DNA of 64,000 bases from assembly GCA_948474755.1 (NCBI GenBank), contig CAOLHI010000962.1:744001-808000 (forward strand). Direction: 5' to 3'. The position numbers were made by a program, and so were the translations under genes. Of this stretch, positions 56,501 to 64,000 are shown one piece after another. The DNA comes from Ctenosaura bakeri. Lineage: Eukaryota > Chordata > Lepidosauria > Squamata > Iguanidae. Each line of letters begins with the position of its first letter. Positions within the stretch are counted from its first letter, which is position 1. The notes under the pieces are model-generated. The model was given only the letters and a program-made list of their open reading frames with translations, ran no database searches and was not told where the DNA came from.

Positions 56501-56955
56501 GGCCATTTCTGCACGGGATTAAGAAACAGTGCAGAGCGTCCTCCAGAGAGGATGTCTGCACCTGGGAGCGGACTGGGTCAGACCTACTTACTGTAGATCC
56601 GCACCTCAGCCCTCTCCCAAATGACCCGAAGTGGTAGTCCAACGTGCTTTTGAAAGACTGCTTGAAAGAGGTCTTTCAAAAGCATGGAGCGCACCACTCG
56701 GTTCCCGCGCTCCAGTGCAGATTTGCAGGCTCGCACCAGTGCGAGCCTCCGATCTGCCAGGGGTGGGCTTTAGGCTGGCGAGCTTCAGCAGTTGATGGAG
56801 AGCTTCCACCAACCAGAAGCTGCCGTTTTTGTCCTCGGAGCAGTGTGTAGCGGTGGCCAAGCACTGCTCCGGACCAGCCTGGACCCAAGTGTCGAGCCCA
56901 AAAGTCCGGTAAGTACCGGCATGGGGCGGTTCCCTCACCCCATGTGGAAATGGCC
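56501..56955 (+). mobile_element. MITE family B, copy g
   Basis: Ends ggccatttctgcacggg and cccatgtggaaatggcc, with target duplication AAA at 56498-56500 and 56956-56958. Stem 1 near 56530-56563 (gtgcagagcgtcctc and gaggatgtctgcac). Stem 2 is a perfect 14-bp stem at 56645-56658 with 56671-56684. Donor-like CCGGTAAGTA has GT at 56909-56910, 46 bp from the end. It is homologous to copy f at 17576-18067. Confidence 0.82.
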
Positions 56956-57460
56956 AAAGTCCTTATTGACATAAGTACAAGGATCTTTATTCTAGAATAC
57001 CTCTACATACAAGGAAGGCAAGCTTACCATCTTGCTCTACTCATTCTCTTTAAAAACATAGTGAGTTTCAATCTACAGGACTGTCCCAAAACATTTTGCT
57101 GCTTAATGAAGAACAGCAAATGTGCATCGAAGTAAAGATATATTGTAGTTGGCCTCACCGCAGATTATTTTGGCACCTGAAGTATAAAATCCTTTAAGCA
57201 TCTCTCCTCACCCTGACAAAAAAAAAAATCCAATAATGCCAAAGTAAATGACTAATGATTTGCCCGCTTTCCATGACATACACACACGATCCAAGACCTG
57301 AATCAGGGGCTTCACTCTGCTTGATGGTAAGATAGGCACTGAAGTCAAATAAGACTCCAGTGAGATGCCCATATCCAACAATCAGGGCTGCAGAATAGGG
57401 CCCCCTGTTCTAGCTGATACAATCCCCATAAGGATTGCACCATCTGACTGTATGATCTCC
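56956..57460. other. Unannotated DNA
   Basis: Nothing recognised. Confidence 0.5.
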
Positions 57461-57570
57461 ACCAATGTTAGCCTACCAAACTACCCTGAACACACCAGCT
57501 CTCACCTGATTTTTAAAGTGAAGCAGAGTTCATCCTTGTTCTTGGATGCAAGACCATCAGGGAATACCAT
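57461..57570 (+). mobile_element. 5S-rRNA-derived module, decayed
   Basis: ctaccaaactaccctgaaca, then cacctgattttt, aagtgaagcagagt and agggaatacc follow the order of 5S rRNA from its 5' strand to its 3' end, with substitutions throughout. Probably the head of an old 5S SINE. Confidence 0.6.
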
Positions 57571-57710
57571 GGCTCTCCAGGTATGTCCAGAAACCTAAAA
57601 TCTTACAGATCTGCTATCAGTGCTGACAGTACTGTAAAAGAGAAGAAGAATATGAATTGGGATAAGGCACTTTCCAATGTCCCAAAGCCCTCCCATGAAA
57701 CTAGTTTTAT

Positions 57711-57815
57711 TGATACCATACCACTCTGAACACATTCTCATCTCATCTGATTTTAGAAACTATGCATAGTTGAGCCTAGTTAATGAATGGGAGACAGCAA
57801 TGAGACTGTAAGGGT
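57711..57815 (+). mobile_element. 5S-rRNA-derived module, decayed, second copy
   Basis: tgataccataccactctgaa, tctcatctgattttagaaac, tatgcatagttgagcctagt and gaatgggagac again match 5S rRNA in order. It starts 250 bp downstream of the previous module, so two old 5S SINEs, or a dimer, lie in tandem. Confidence 0.68.
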
Positions 57816-57839
57816 TTCTAAAACTCTGGAAGTTCATTG

Positions 57840-57912
57840 ATACTAGTCAGAACTGACAATTCTGGGGTGGATGGTCTGACTTAGTAAGAAGCCGTTTCTT
57901 GTGTTCTTAACA
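57840..57912 (+). mobile_element. SINE/LINE 3' end fragment
   Basis: ggggtggatggtctgactta and gtaagaagccgtttcttgtg, then ttcttaac. Same tail motif as at 18075-18130. It may be the tail of the preceding 5S module. Confidence 0.5.
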
Positions 57913-58522
57913 TTACATCAATCAATTTAGATAAGGTACCTTTCTTGTGATGCAGATGGGAGTTACCATTCAAGATACTCTTAGGGTTGCCATATCCCCC
58001 TCCCTCAAATCCAGGCCATCTAATCTTCCTATTATGCAAATTGTTCTAATTATGTAAATTACTCTAAATTGCATTCTAACAGTGCCAATTAGGCACATTA
58101 ATTGTTGCATTTTTCCCCCCACTATGTTTCAAATTTCATCCCATTTCATCCCACTTACAGCTTATCTGGGAGAACCAATATAATGTTTAGAGTAATTGAC
58201 ATGGAATAAAGAGACCCAGCTTAAAATCTCTGCCTGTTTATGGAGTTAACCATGTGACTGTAGGCCTCTACTATCCCTCAACCAACTTACAGGATTGCTG
58301 TGGCGATTAGTAGAGAGAGGGGAAACCAGGTGAAGTGCAAATATGTAGATAGAAGAAGAAGAAGAAGAATATTAACATTTTGTCATGCACAGACACTTCC
58401 AGAGCTGTTTTCATCACATCCCCTTTTTTTTTTTTTTTTTTGGTCATCCATTTTTCATTGATGGAAAAAAGATACTGATCCATGAAAGCATTGTACAGGA
58501 CCCTGAGAGTGACTGCCATCTA
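57913..58522. other. Unannotated DNA preceding the L1
   Basis: A (GAA)n run near 58352-58370 and a T run at 58424-58441. An ATG at 58385 opens into the L1 frame only by chance; the first roughly 46 codons are not L1 sequence. Confidence 0.55.
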
Positions 58523-61393
58523 GGTGATTTTAATATGGTGATGGATAGATGGAAAGATAAATCAGATCCATTAATTAGAGACAGATATAATAATATAACA
58601 ATTTTGAATAAATTAGTGAGTAGAAATGAATTGATAGATGTTTGGAGGTTAATAAAGGGTGAGGAAAAGAAATATACGTATTATTCATCAGTTCATAAAA
58701 ATTATTCAAGAATAGATTATATCTTTGTCTCAAAGAATATGATACCTAGATTAATAAATACAGAAATAGAAACAATAAAAGTGACAGACCATGCTTTGAT
58801 GAATTTGGATATAACCATGAAAAGGAATTATAGAGAAGCAAAAAGATGGAGATTGGATATTAAGTTACTTAATTATAAGGAGATAGTAAATAAAATAGAG
58901 AAGGAATGGCAAGAAATTTGGGATATAAACAATAAGGAAGTAACACAAGATGTATTATGGGATACAATGAAGGCAGTGGTAAGAGGATTATGTATTAAAG
59001 AATCAAGCAAATTAAAGAGACAATTAGGAGGAAAAAAATTGAAATTAGAAAAAGAAATAAAAGAACTAGAGAATGATTATATAATAGATAGAACTAAACA
59101 GAAATTAATAATATTACAAGCCAAAAGAGATGAATTAGAAAAGATAGAAATGGATGAAGTTCAGAAAAACTTAATATATTTGAAAAGGGAATACTTTGAA
59201 TATAGCAATAAAAATTCTAAAATGCTGGCTAAATCAGTACAATCAAAAAAAATTAGAAATATGATTGGCGTAGTAAAAGATAAATTTGGTAAAGAAAAAA
59301 GGCTGATGAAAGAGAAATTAAAAATATTTGAGGAATTTTATCGAGAATTGTATTTAGCAGAAGATAAATCTGTAGAGAATATAGAGGACTATATTAATAA
59401 AAATTGGAAAGTAAGATTAACAGAACAAGATAAAGGATTGATGGAAGAAATGATATCAGAAGAAGAAATAGAAGAAGTAATAAATAACTTAAAAGGAGGA
59501 AAATCACCAGGATTGGATGGATTAGGTCCAGAATACTATAAAACATTTAAAAAAGGTTTAATCCCTAAACTAAAAGGGTTATATAATAGTATATTAAGGG
59601 GTGGAAAAATTCCATTATCATGGAAGCAGTCATTAATAATATTAATTTTAAAACCAAATAAGGATCCTATGGATCCAGGTTCTTATAGACCAATATCTTT
59701 AATAAACCAAGATGCAAAAATTTTGACAGCAATAATGGCGAAGAGGTTAAATAAATTTATTTATAAATATATACATAAAGATCAATGTGGTTTTATTCAA
59801 GGAAGACAGATGGCAAATTTAATAGGGAAAACGATAAATAAAATAAATATAATGGATAGAGAAAAACAAAAAGCAGGAATTTTAGCGTTAGATATATTTA
59901 AAGCCTTTGATTGTGTGGAATGGCCGGCGTTAAAAACAATTTTAAATAAAATAGGATTAGGAGAAAGATTTAAAGGGTTAATAAATCAATTATATTCATA
60001 TAATACATCTGTAGTGATGGTAAATGATGGATTTACAGATCAGATTCAAATAACAAGAGGAACAAGACAAGGATGTCCATTATCTCCAGTTTTATTTGCA
60101 ATAGTTATAGAAATATTAGCGAATGTGATAAGAAATGATGAGAATTTGGAAGGAATTGGAGCTAAGGAGAAAAATAAAATAAGCTTATTTGCAGATGATA
60201 CATTGTTGACAATTAAAGATCCGGTTGAAAAGATAGATAGAATAGATAAACATTTAAAAGAGTTTGGGGAGAAGACAGGATTGAAAATAAATTGGGCCAA
60301 ATCAGAAATAATGTTATTTAATTATACTAAAGAAGAAGTACAAAAATTTATAAGTAGTAAAAGAGGATTACTTAAAGTAAAAGAATCAATTAAATATTTA
60401 GGAATAGATATTACAAAAAATTTACAAGCACTACAAGAAAAAAAATTCAAGAAATTAAGATTAGAAATTAAACAGAAATTAGAGGATTATAAAAATATAA
60501 AGTTATCGTGGTTTGGTAGAATAGCAGTGGTAAAAATGAAAATTTTACCTAAAATTAATTTTTTGTTTAGAATGTTACCAATAAAAGTATCAGAGGAAGA
60601 GTTAAAGGAGTGGCAAAAGATATTAAATAATTTTTGTAATGGAAATAAGAAAGCGAGGATTAACAAGAAATATTGGTATAAAAGTCAAAAAGAAGGTGGC
60701 CTGGGACTTCCAAATTTAAAATGGTATTATTATGCAAATCAATTGAGATATATCATAGATGGAGTTTCAGGAAACGGCGATTTAGATTGGTTAGAGACAG
60801 AAGATAAGAATATTGAGATGAAATTAGACAATATATTTTTTAGGAATTTTTCAAAGAAAGAAATGGAAAAAATAGAAAATCCTTTTATAAAAAATATAAT
60901 AGAAATATGGAAGAAAAATAAAAGAAAATTGATGCCGAATATATCAATATTAACTCCGATAGTAATGATGGAAAAATTTCCAATAAATTTAAGAGAAATA
61001 ATAGAGAAAGAAATAAAAAAACAAAAAATATATAGATTAAAAGATTGGATGAAAATAATGATAAATAAAGAAAGAATGAAAGAGAGATTGCAGGAAACTA
61101 AGATATCTTGGTTAAATTATATACAACTAGAGCAATGGACAAAGAGTATGAAAAGATATGTTAAGGATTTTAAAGAATATACTAAATTTGAACAAATTAT
61201 TATTCAAAGAGAAAATATGCAAGAAAATGAAATACTAAAAGGTACAACAAGTGAAATATATAAAATATTAGCAAAAGAACAAGAAGAGGATTATCTTAGA
61301 AAAATATGGGAGGAAGAGACAGTACAAACTATAGATATACAAGAATGGAGAAAAATTTGGGAACAACGCCATTTAAAAAAATTATCAATATAA
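58523..61393 (+). CDS. L1 ORF2 (endonuclease-RT), part 1, truncated at both ends
   Basis: An open frame of about 956 L1 codons. It starts inside the apurinic-type endonuclease with GDFNMVMD, keeps SRIDYIFVS and the TDHAL motif, and lacks the N-terminal catalytic residues. RT fingers: GGKSPGLDGLGPEYYK and GSYRPISLINQDAKIL. Motif A: ILALDIFKAFD. Motif B: GTRQGCPLSP. Motif C: LFADDT near 60185. The frame then passes through the RT thumb/linker region and stops at TAA 61391-61393. That stop sits exactly where the second tandem unit begins and replaces a CAA glutamine codon of unit 1. The C-terminal cysteine motif is therefore absent from this part. Confidence 0.9.
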   Translation, partial: GDFNMVMDRWKDKSDPLIRDRYNNITILNKLVSRNELIDVWRLIKGEEKKYTYYSSVHKNYSRIDYIFVSKNMIPRLINTEIETIKVTDHALMNLDITMKRNYREAKRWRLDIKLLNYKEIVNKIEKEWQEIWDINNKEVTQDVLWDTMKAVVRGLCIKESSKLKRQLGGKKLKLEKEIKELENDYIIDRTKQKLIILQAKRDELEKIEMDEVQKNLIYLKREYFEYSNKNSKMLAKSVQSKKIRNMIGVVKDKFGKEKRLMKEKLKIFEEFYRELYLAEDKSVENIEDYINKNWKVRLTEQDKGLMEEMISEEEIEEVINNLKGGKSPGLDGLGPEYYKTFKKGLIPKLKGLYNSILRGGKIPLSWKQSLIILILKPNKDPMDPGSYRPISLINQDAKILTAIMAKRLNKFIYKYIHKDQCGFIQGRQMANLIGKTINKINIMDREKQKAGILALDIFKAFDCVEWPALKTILNKIGLGERFKGLINQLYSYNTSVVMVNDGFTDQIQITRGTRQGCPLSPVLFAIVIEILANVIRNDENLEGIGAKEKNKISLFADDTLLTIKDPVEKIDRIDKHLKEFGEKTGLKINWAKSEIMLFNYTKEEVQKFISSKRGLLKVKESIKYLGIDITKNLQALQEKKFKKLRLEIKQKLEDYKNIKLSWFGRIAVVKMKILPKINFLFRMLPIKVSEEELKEWQKILNNFCNGNKKARINKKYWYKSQKEGGLGLPNLKWYYYANQLRYIIDGVSGNGDLDWLETEDKNIEMKLDNIFFRNFSKKEMEKIENPFIKNIIEIWKKNKRKLMPNISILTPIVMMEKFPINLREIIEKEIKKQKIYRLKDWMKIMINKERMKERLQETKISWLNYIQLEQWTKSMKRYVKDFKEYTKFEQIIIQRENMQENEILKGTTSEIYKILAKEQEEDYLRKIWEEETVQTIDIQEWRKIWEQRHLKKLSI

Positions 61394-62983
61394 GGAAGAC
61401 AAATGGCAAATTTAATAGGGAGAACGATAAATAAAATAAATATAATGGATAGAGAAAAACAAAAAGCTGGAATTTTAGCGTTAGATATATTTAAAGCCTT
61501 TGATTGTGTGGAATGGCCGGCGTTAAAAACAATTTTAAATAAAATAGGATTAGGAGAAAGATTCAAAGGGTTAATAAATCAATTATATTCATATAATACA
61601 TCTGTAGTGATGGTAAATGATGGATTTACAGATCAGATTCAAATAACAAGAGGAACGAGACAAGGATGTCCATTATCTCCAGTTTAATTCGCAATAGTTA
61701 TAGAAATATTAGCGAATGTGATAAGAAATGATGAGAATTTGGAAGGAATTGGAGCTAAGGAGAAAAATAAAATAAGCTTATTTGCAGATGACACATTGTT
61801 GACAATTAAAGATCCGGTTGAAAAGATAGATAGAATAGATAAACATTTAAAAGAGTTTGGGGAGAAGACAGGATTGAAAATAAATTGGGCCAAATCGGAA
61901 ATAATGTTATTTAATTATACTAAAGAAGAAGTACAAAAATTTATAAGTAGTAAAAGAGGATTACTTAAAGTAAAAGAATCAATTAAATATTTAGGAATAG
62001 ATATTACAAAAAATTTACAAGGACTACAAGAAAAAAATTTCAAGAAATTAAGATTAGAAATTAAACGGAAATTAGAGGATTATAAAAATATAAAGTTATC
62101 GTGGTTTGGTAGAATAGCAGTGGTAAAAATGAAAATTTTACCTAAAATTAATTTTTTGTTTAGAATGTTACCAATAAAAGTATCAGAGGAAGAGTTAAAG
62201 GAGTGGCAAAAGATATTAAATAATTTTTGTAATGGAAATAAGAAAGCGAGGATTAATAAGAAATATTGGTATAAAAGTCAAAAAGAAGGTGGCCTCGGAC
62301 TTCCAAATTTAAAATGGTATTATTATGCAAATCAATTGAGATATATCATAGATGGAGTTTCAGGAAACGGTGATTTAGATTGGTTAGAGACAGATGATAA
62401 GAATATTGAGATGAAATTAGAAAATATATTTTTTAGGAATTTTTCAAAGAAAGAAATGGAAAAAATAGAAAATCCTTTTATAAAAAATATAATAGAAATA
62501 TGGAAGAAAAATAAAAGAAAATTGATGCCGAATATATCAATATTAACTCCGATAGTAATGATGGAAAAATTTCCAATAAATTTAAGAGAAATAATAGAGA
62601 AAGAAATAAAAAAACAAAAAATATATAGATTAAAAGATTGGATGAAAATAATGATAAATAAAGAAAGAATGAAAGAGAGATTGCAGGAAACTAAGATATC
62701 TTGGTTAAATTATATACAATTAGAGCAATGGACAAAGAGTATGAAAAGATATGTTAAGGATTTTAAAGAATATACTAAATTTGAACAAATTATTATTCAA
62801 AGAGAAAATATGCAAGAAAATGAAATATTAAAAGGTAGTATAAGTGAAATATATAAAATATTAGCAAAAGAACAAGAAGAGGATTATCTTAGAAAAATAT
62901 GGGAGGAAGAGACAGTACAAACTATAGATTTACAAGAATGGAGAAAAATTTGGGAACAACGCCATTTAAAAAAATTATCAATA
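59798..62983 (+). repeat. In-frame tandem duplication inside L1 ORF2, 2 x 1,593 bp
   Basis: Unit 1 is 59798-61390 and unit 2 is 61391-62983. The offset is 1,593 bp (531 codons) at both the left edge (ggaagac at 59801 and 61394) and the right edge (attatcaata at 61381 and 62974), so there is no net indel. The units differ at roughly two dozen positions (about 1.5 percent), spread along the length. Examples are GKTI to GRTI, QEKK to QEKN, ETED to ETDD and GTTS to GSIS. Confidence 0.93.
61394..61687 (+). pseudogene. L1 ORF2 second-unit fragment up to internal stop
   Basis: Same frame as part 1. It repeats the RT palm start (GRQMANLIGRTINKI through motif A and GTRQGCPLSP) and ends at a TAA at 61685-61687, where unit 1 has TTA (leucine). 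Besides the junction TAA, this is the only stop in the second unit. Confidence 0.85.
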
Positions 62984-63529
62984 AGAATAAAAGAGAATTA
63001 TTATAAAATAGTTTGGAAATGGTACTTGACTCCAGTGAAATTAAATCAAATAGATGAGAAATATTCAAGATTGTGTTGGAGAGGATGTCAAGAAATTGGT
63101 ACATATATGCATATGTGGTGGAATTGCAACAAGATAAAGGAATTTTGGCAAAAGGTTTTTAAAGAGATAAAAGAGATTATAGGATTAGAAATACCAGTAT
63201 GTCCAAATATAGCGTTGTTGTCCATATATAATAAGGTAGAGTGTACTCAGGCAAAGAAAGAATTAATAACAAATTTGTTAACTGCAGCGAGATTAATCAT
63301 AGCAAAAAAATGGAAGACAAATGAAAAATTTCAAATAGAAGAATGGTATAAAGAAGTGTGGAAAATTGCAATTAATGATAAACTAACATGTAGAATTAGG
63401 TTTATGAAAGGTTTGGTAAAAACAAATGATTTTGAAGAAATTTGGAAAATATTTTTAGAAAAAGTTCTGAAAAGAGATGGTAATGCTACCCTGTTAAAAG
63501 AAGAATGGCAATTTTGGAAAGTGGATTAA
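61688..63529 (+). CDS. L1 ORF2, C-terminal part with cysteine motif
   Basis: Continues in the same frame after the internal stop: a second LFADDT (near 61778), the thumb/linker region, then sequence unique to this end from 62984. The carboxy-terminal motif C-x3-C-x7-H-x4-C lies at 63074-63127, the position and spacing of the cysteine-rich element of L1 ORF2 needed for RNA binding in known L1s. It ends with TAA at 63527-63529. Part 1 without the duplication plus this end would account for nearly the whole ORF2 after the endonuclease N-terminus. As it stands no complete protein can be made. Confidence 0.85.
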   Translation, partial: FAIVIEILANVIRNDENLEGIGAKEKNKISLFADDTLLTIKDPVEKIDRIDKHLKEFGEKTGLKINWAKSEIMLFNYTKEEVQKFISSKRGLLKVKESIKYLGIDITKNLQGLQEKNFKKLRLEIKRKLEDYKNIKLSWFGRIAVVKMKILPKINFLFRMLPIKVSEEELKEWQKILNNFCNGNKKARINKKYWYKSQKEGGLGLPNLKWYYYANQLRYIIDGVSGNGDLDWLETDDKNIEMKLENIFFRNFSKKEMEKIENPFIKNIIEIWKKNKRKLMPNISILTPIVMMEKFPINLREIIEKEIKKQKIYRLKDWMKIMINKERMKERLQETKISWLNYIQLEQWTKSMKRYVKDFKEYTKFEQIIIQRENMQENEILKGSISEIYKILAKEQEEDYLRKIWEEETVQTIDLQEWRKIWEQRHLKKLSIRIKENYYKIVWKWYLTPVKLNQIDEKYSRLCWRGCQEIGTYMHMWWNCNKIKEFWQKVFKEIKEIIGLEIPVCPNIALLSIYNKVECTQAKKELITNLLTAARLIIAKKWKTNEKFQIEEWYKEVWKIAINDKLTCRIRFMKGLVKTNDFEEIWKIFLEKVLKRDGNATLLKEEWQFWKVD

Positions 63530-63963
63530 ATAAAAAGTTGGCTCTGGGGGGTGGGTTTTTTTTATTATTATTACTTTTATCTTTTATTTTGTATTTTTAT
63601 ATTGTTTATTATCTGTGTGTGTTAAACTTGTGATTTATAGATGTAATTTGATATGTGATGTTCAATGTTTAAAAGGGGGGAAAAAAGTTAAAAGGTAATT
63701 GGTTTTAGAGAGAGGTTATTATTAGAGATATTAAGTAATAAGTTTATAATTAATAATAGTAAGAGATTAAATGGGAGTGAAAAATATTGAATTAAGAGTG
63801 AAAGTATAATAATAAAAATGAATATAATGAAAATAAGAATTGAAGATACGTAACAAAAATGTATAAGTTGTATGAATGGAACAAGCTGAACAAGTTTATG
63901 ATTTTAGGGGAAGGGAAAAACAATAATATAAGTTTGCATTGTTTAAAAGAAGGAAAAAAAAAT
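63530..63963 (+). other. L1 3' UTR and poly(A)-like end
   Basis: AT-rich non-coding sequence with a G run and T run near 63546-63564 and an A run at about 63951-63962. No further open frame. Confidence 0.65.
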
Positions 63964-64000
63964 TTTGTTTTGTTTGTTTGTTTGTTTGTTTAATTCACTA
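63964..64000 (+). repeat. TTTG simple repeat at window edge
   Basis: ttttgttttg passes into (TTTG)n, then taattcacta. It lies directly after the L1 A run, so it is either flanking DNA or part of the L1 tail. Confidence 0.7.

Larger units (their letters stand above)
58523..63963 (+). mobile_element. L1-type LINE, 5'-truncated, internally duplicated
   Basis: L1 homology starts abruptly at ggtgattttaatatggtg, inside the endonuclease domain, and continues to the end of ORF2 at 63529. An AT-rich 3' UTR follows, ending in an A run near 63950-63962. ORF1, the 5' UTR and about the first 140 residues of ORF2 are missing. Strong A bias on the coding strand is typical of L1. A 1,593-bp segment occurs twice in tandem. 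Few disabling mutations suggest a young insertion. Its true 3' limit may lie near or beyond the window edge. Confidence 0.92.

Noticed and set aside
58385..58522. Start codon and first 46 codons of the long frame leading into L1
   Set aside because: They encode a low-complexity run from a T tract and show no L1 similarity; the ATG is fortuitously in frame with the truncated ORF2.
61391..62983. Second L1 unit as an independent L1 insertion
   Set aside because: It has no own 3' UTR, poly(A) or target duplication at the junction, and it continues in register into the single C-terminus, so it is an internal tandem duplication.
1..64000. Host protein-coding exons
   Set aside because: I looked for open blocks with protein-like composition bounded by splice sites. 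The only candidate worth noting is the weak retrocopy-like stretch at 48791-49177. The donor-like GTAAG motifs found lie inside MITEs.

Overview
The window looks like a repeat-dense, gene-poor (intergenic or intronic) piece of a squamate reptile genome, most likely a lizard. The grounds are the repeat mix: CR1, L2 and L1 LINEs side by side, many copies of a tRNA-derived SINE and at least three 5S-rRNA-derived modules of squamate type, abundant GGCC-ended MITEs, and solo LTRs. I found no exon, tRNA gene or operon-like structure that I would call a host gene. The species cannot be named from sequence alone.

Layout. 1-6.4 kb: AT-rich DNA with one SINE, old LINE scraps and a 1.26 kb CR1 tail on the minus strand (2683-3940). 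6.4-9.6 kb: a decayed minus-strand endogenous retrovirus remnant (LTR, polypurine tract, integrase remains) interrupted by an 863-bp GC-rich repeat whose second copy lies at 11301-12168. 12.6-14.5 kb: a SINE split by a MITE, then a solo LTR with a perfect 5-bp target duplication. 15.7-19.8 kb: a tRNA SINE, a 5S SINE and two MITEs. 25.5-34.4 kb: a dense zone with a three-deep nest (SINE containing a MITE containing a solo LTR), a 5'-truncated L2 with a 430-codon open reading frame, and another SINE split by a MITE. 34.4-39.6 kb and 41.4-44.2 kb: AT-rich and nearly repeat-free. 39.6-41.4 kb: a CR1 tail and three MITEs. 44-57.9 kb: SINEs, MITEs, another solo LTR, a hAT-like element and 5S modules. 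58.5-64 kb: a young L1 with an in-frame 1,593-bp tandem duplication inside its reverse transcriptase gene.

Most distinctive signal. Several related GGCC...GGCC MITE families are present, usually with 3-bp target duplications (AGA, AAT, CTA, CAG, ATA, AAA), which fits a PIF/Harbinger-like mechanism. In the five copies of family A a subterminal hairpin keeps exactly the same geometry (26-nt arm, 19-nt loop, 26-nt arm). The loop is conserved, but the arm sequence changes on both sides together. Families B and C show the same paired changes. Families A and B also carry a conserved 5' splice-donor-like GGTAAG motif at a near-fixed distance from the 3' end. This looks like a coherent, structure-constrained transposon lineage with a built-in donor site. 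I cannot tell from one window whether it has been described before.
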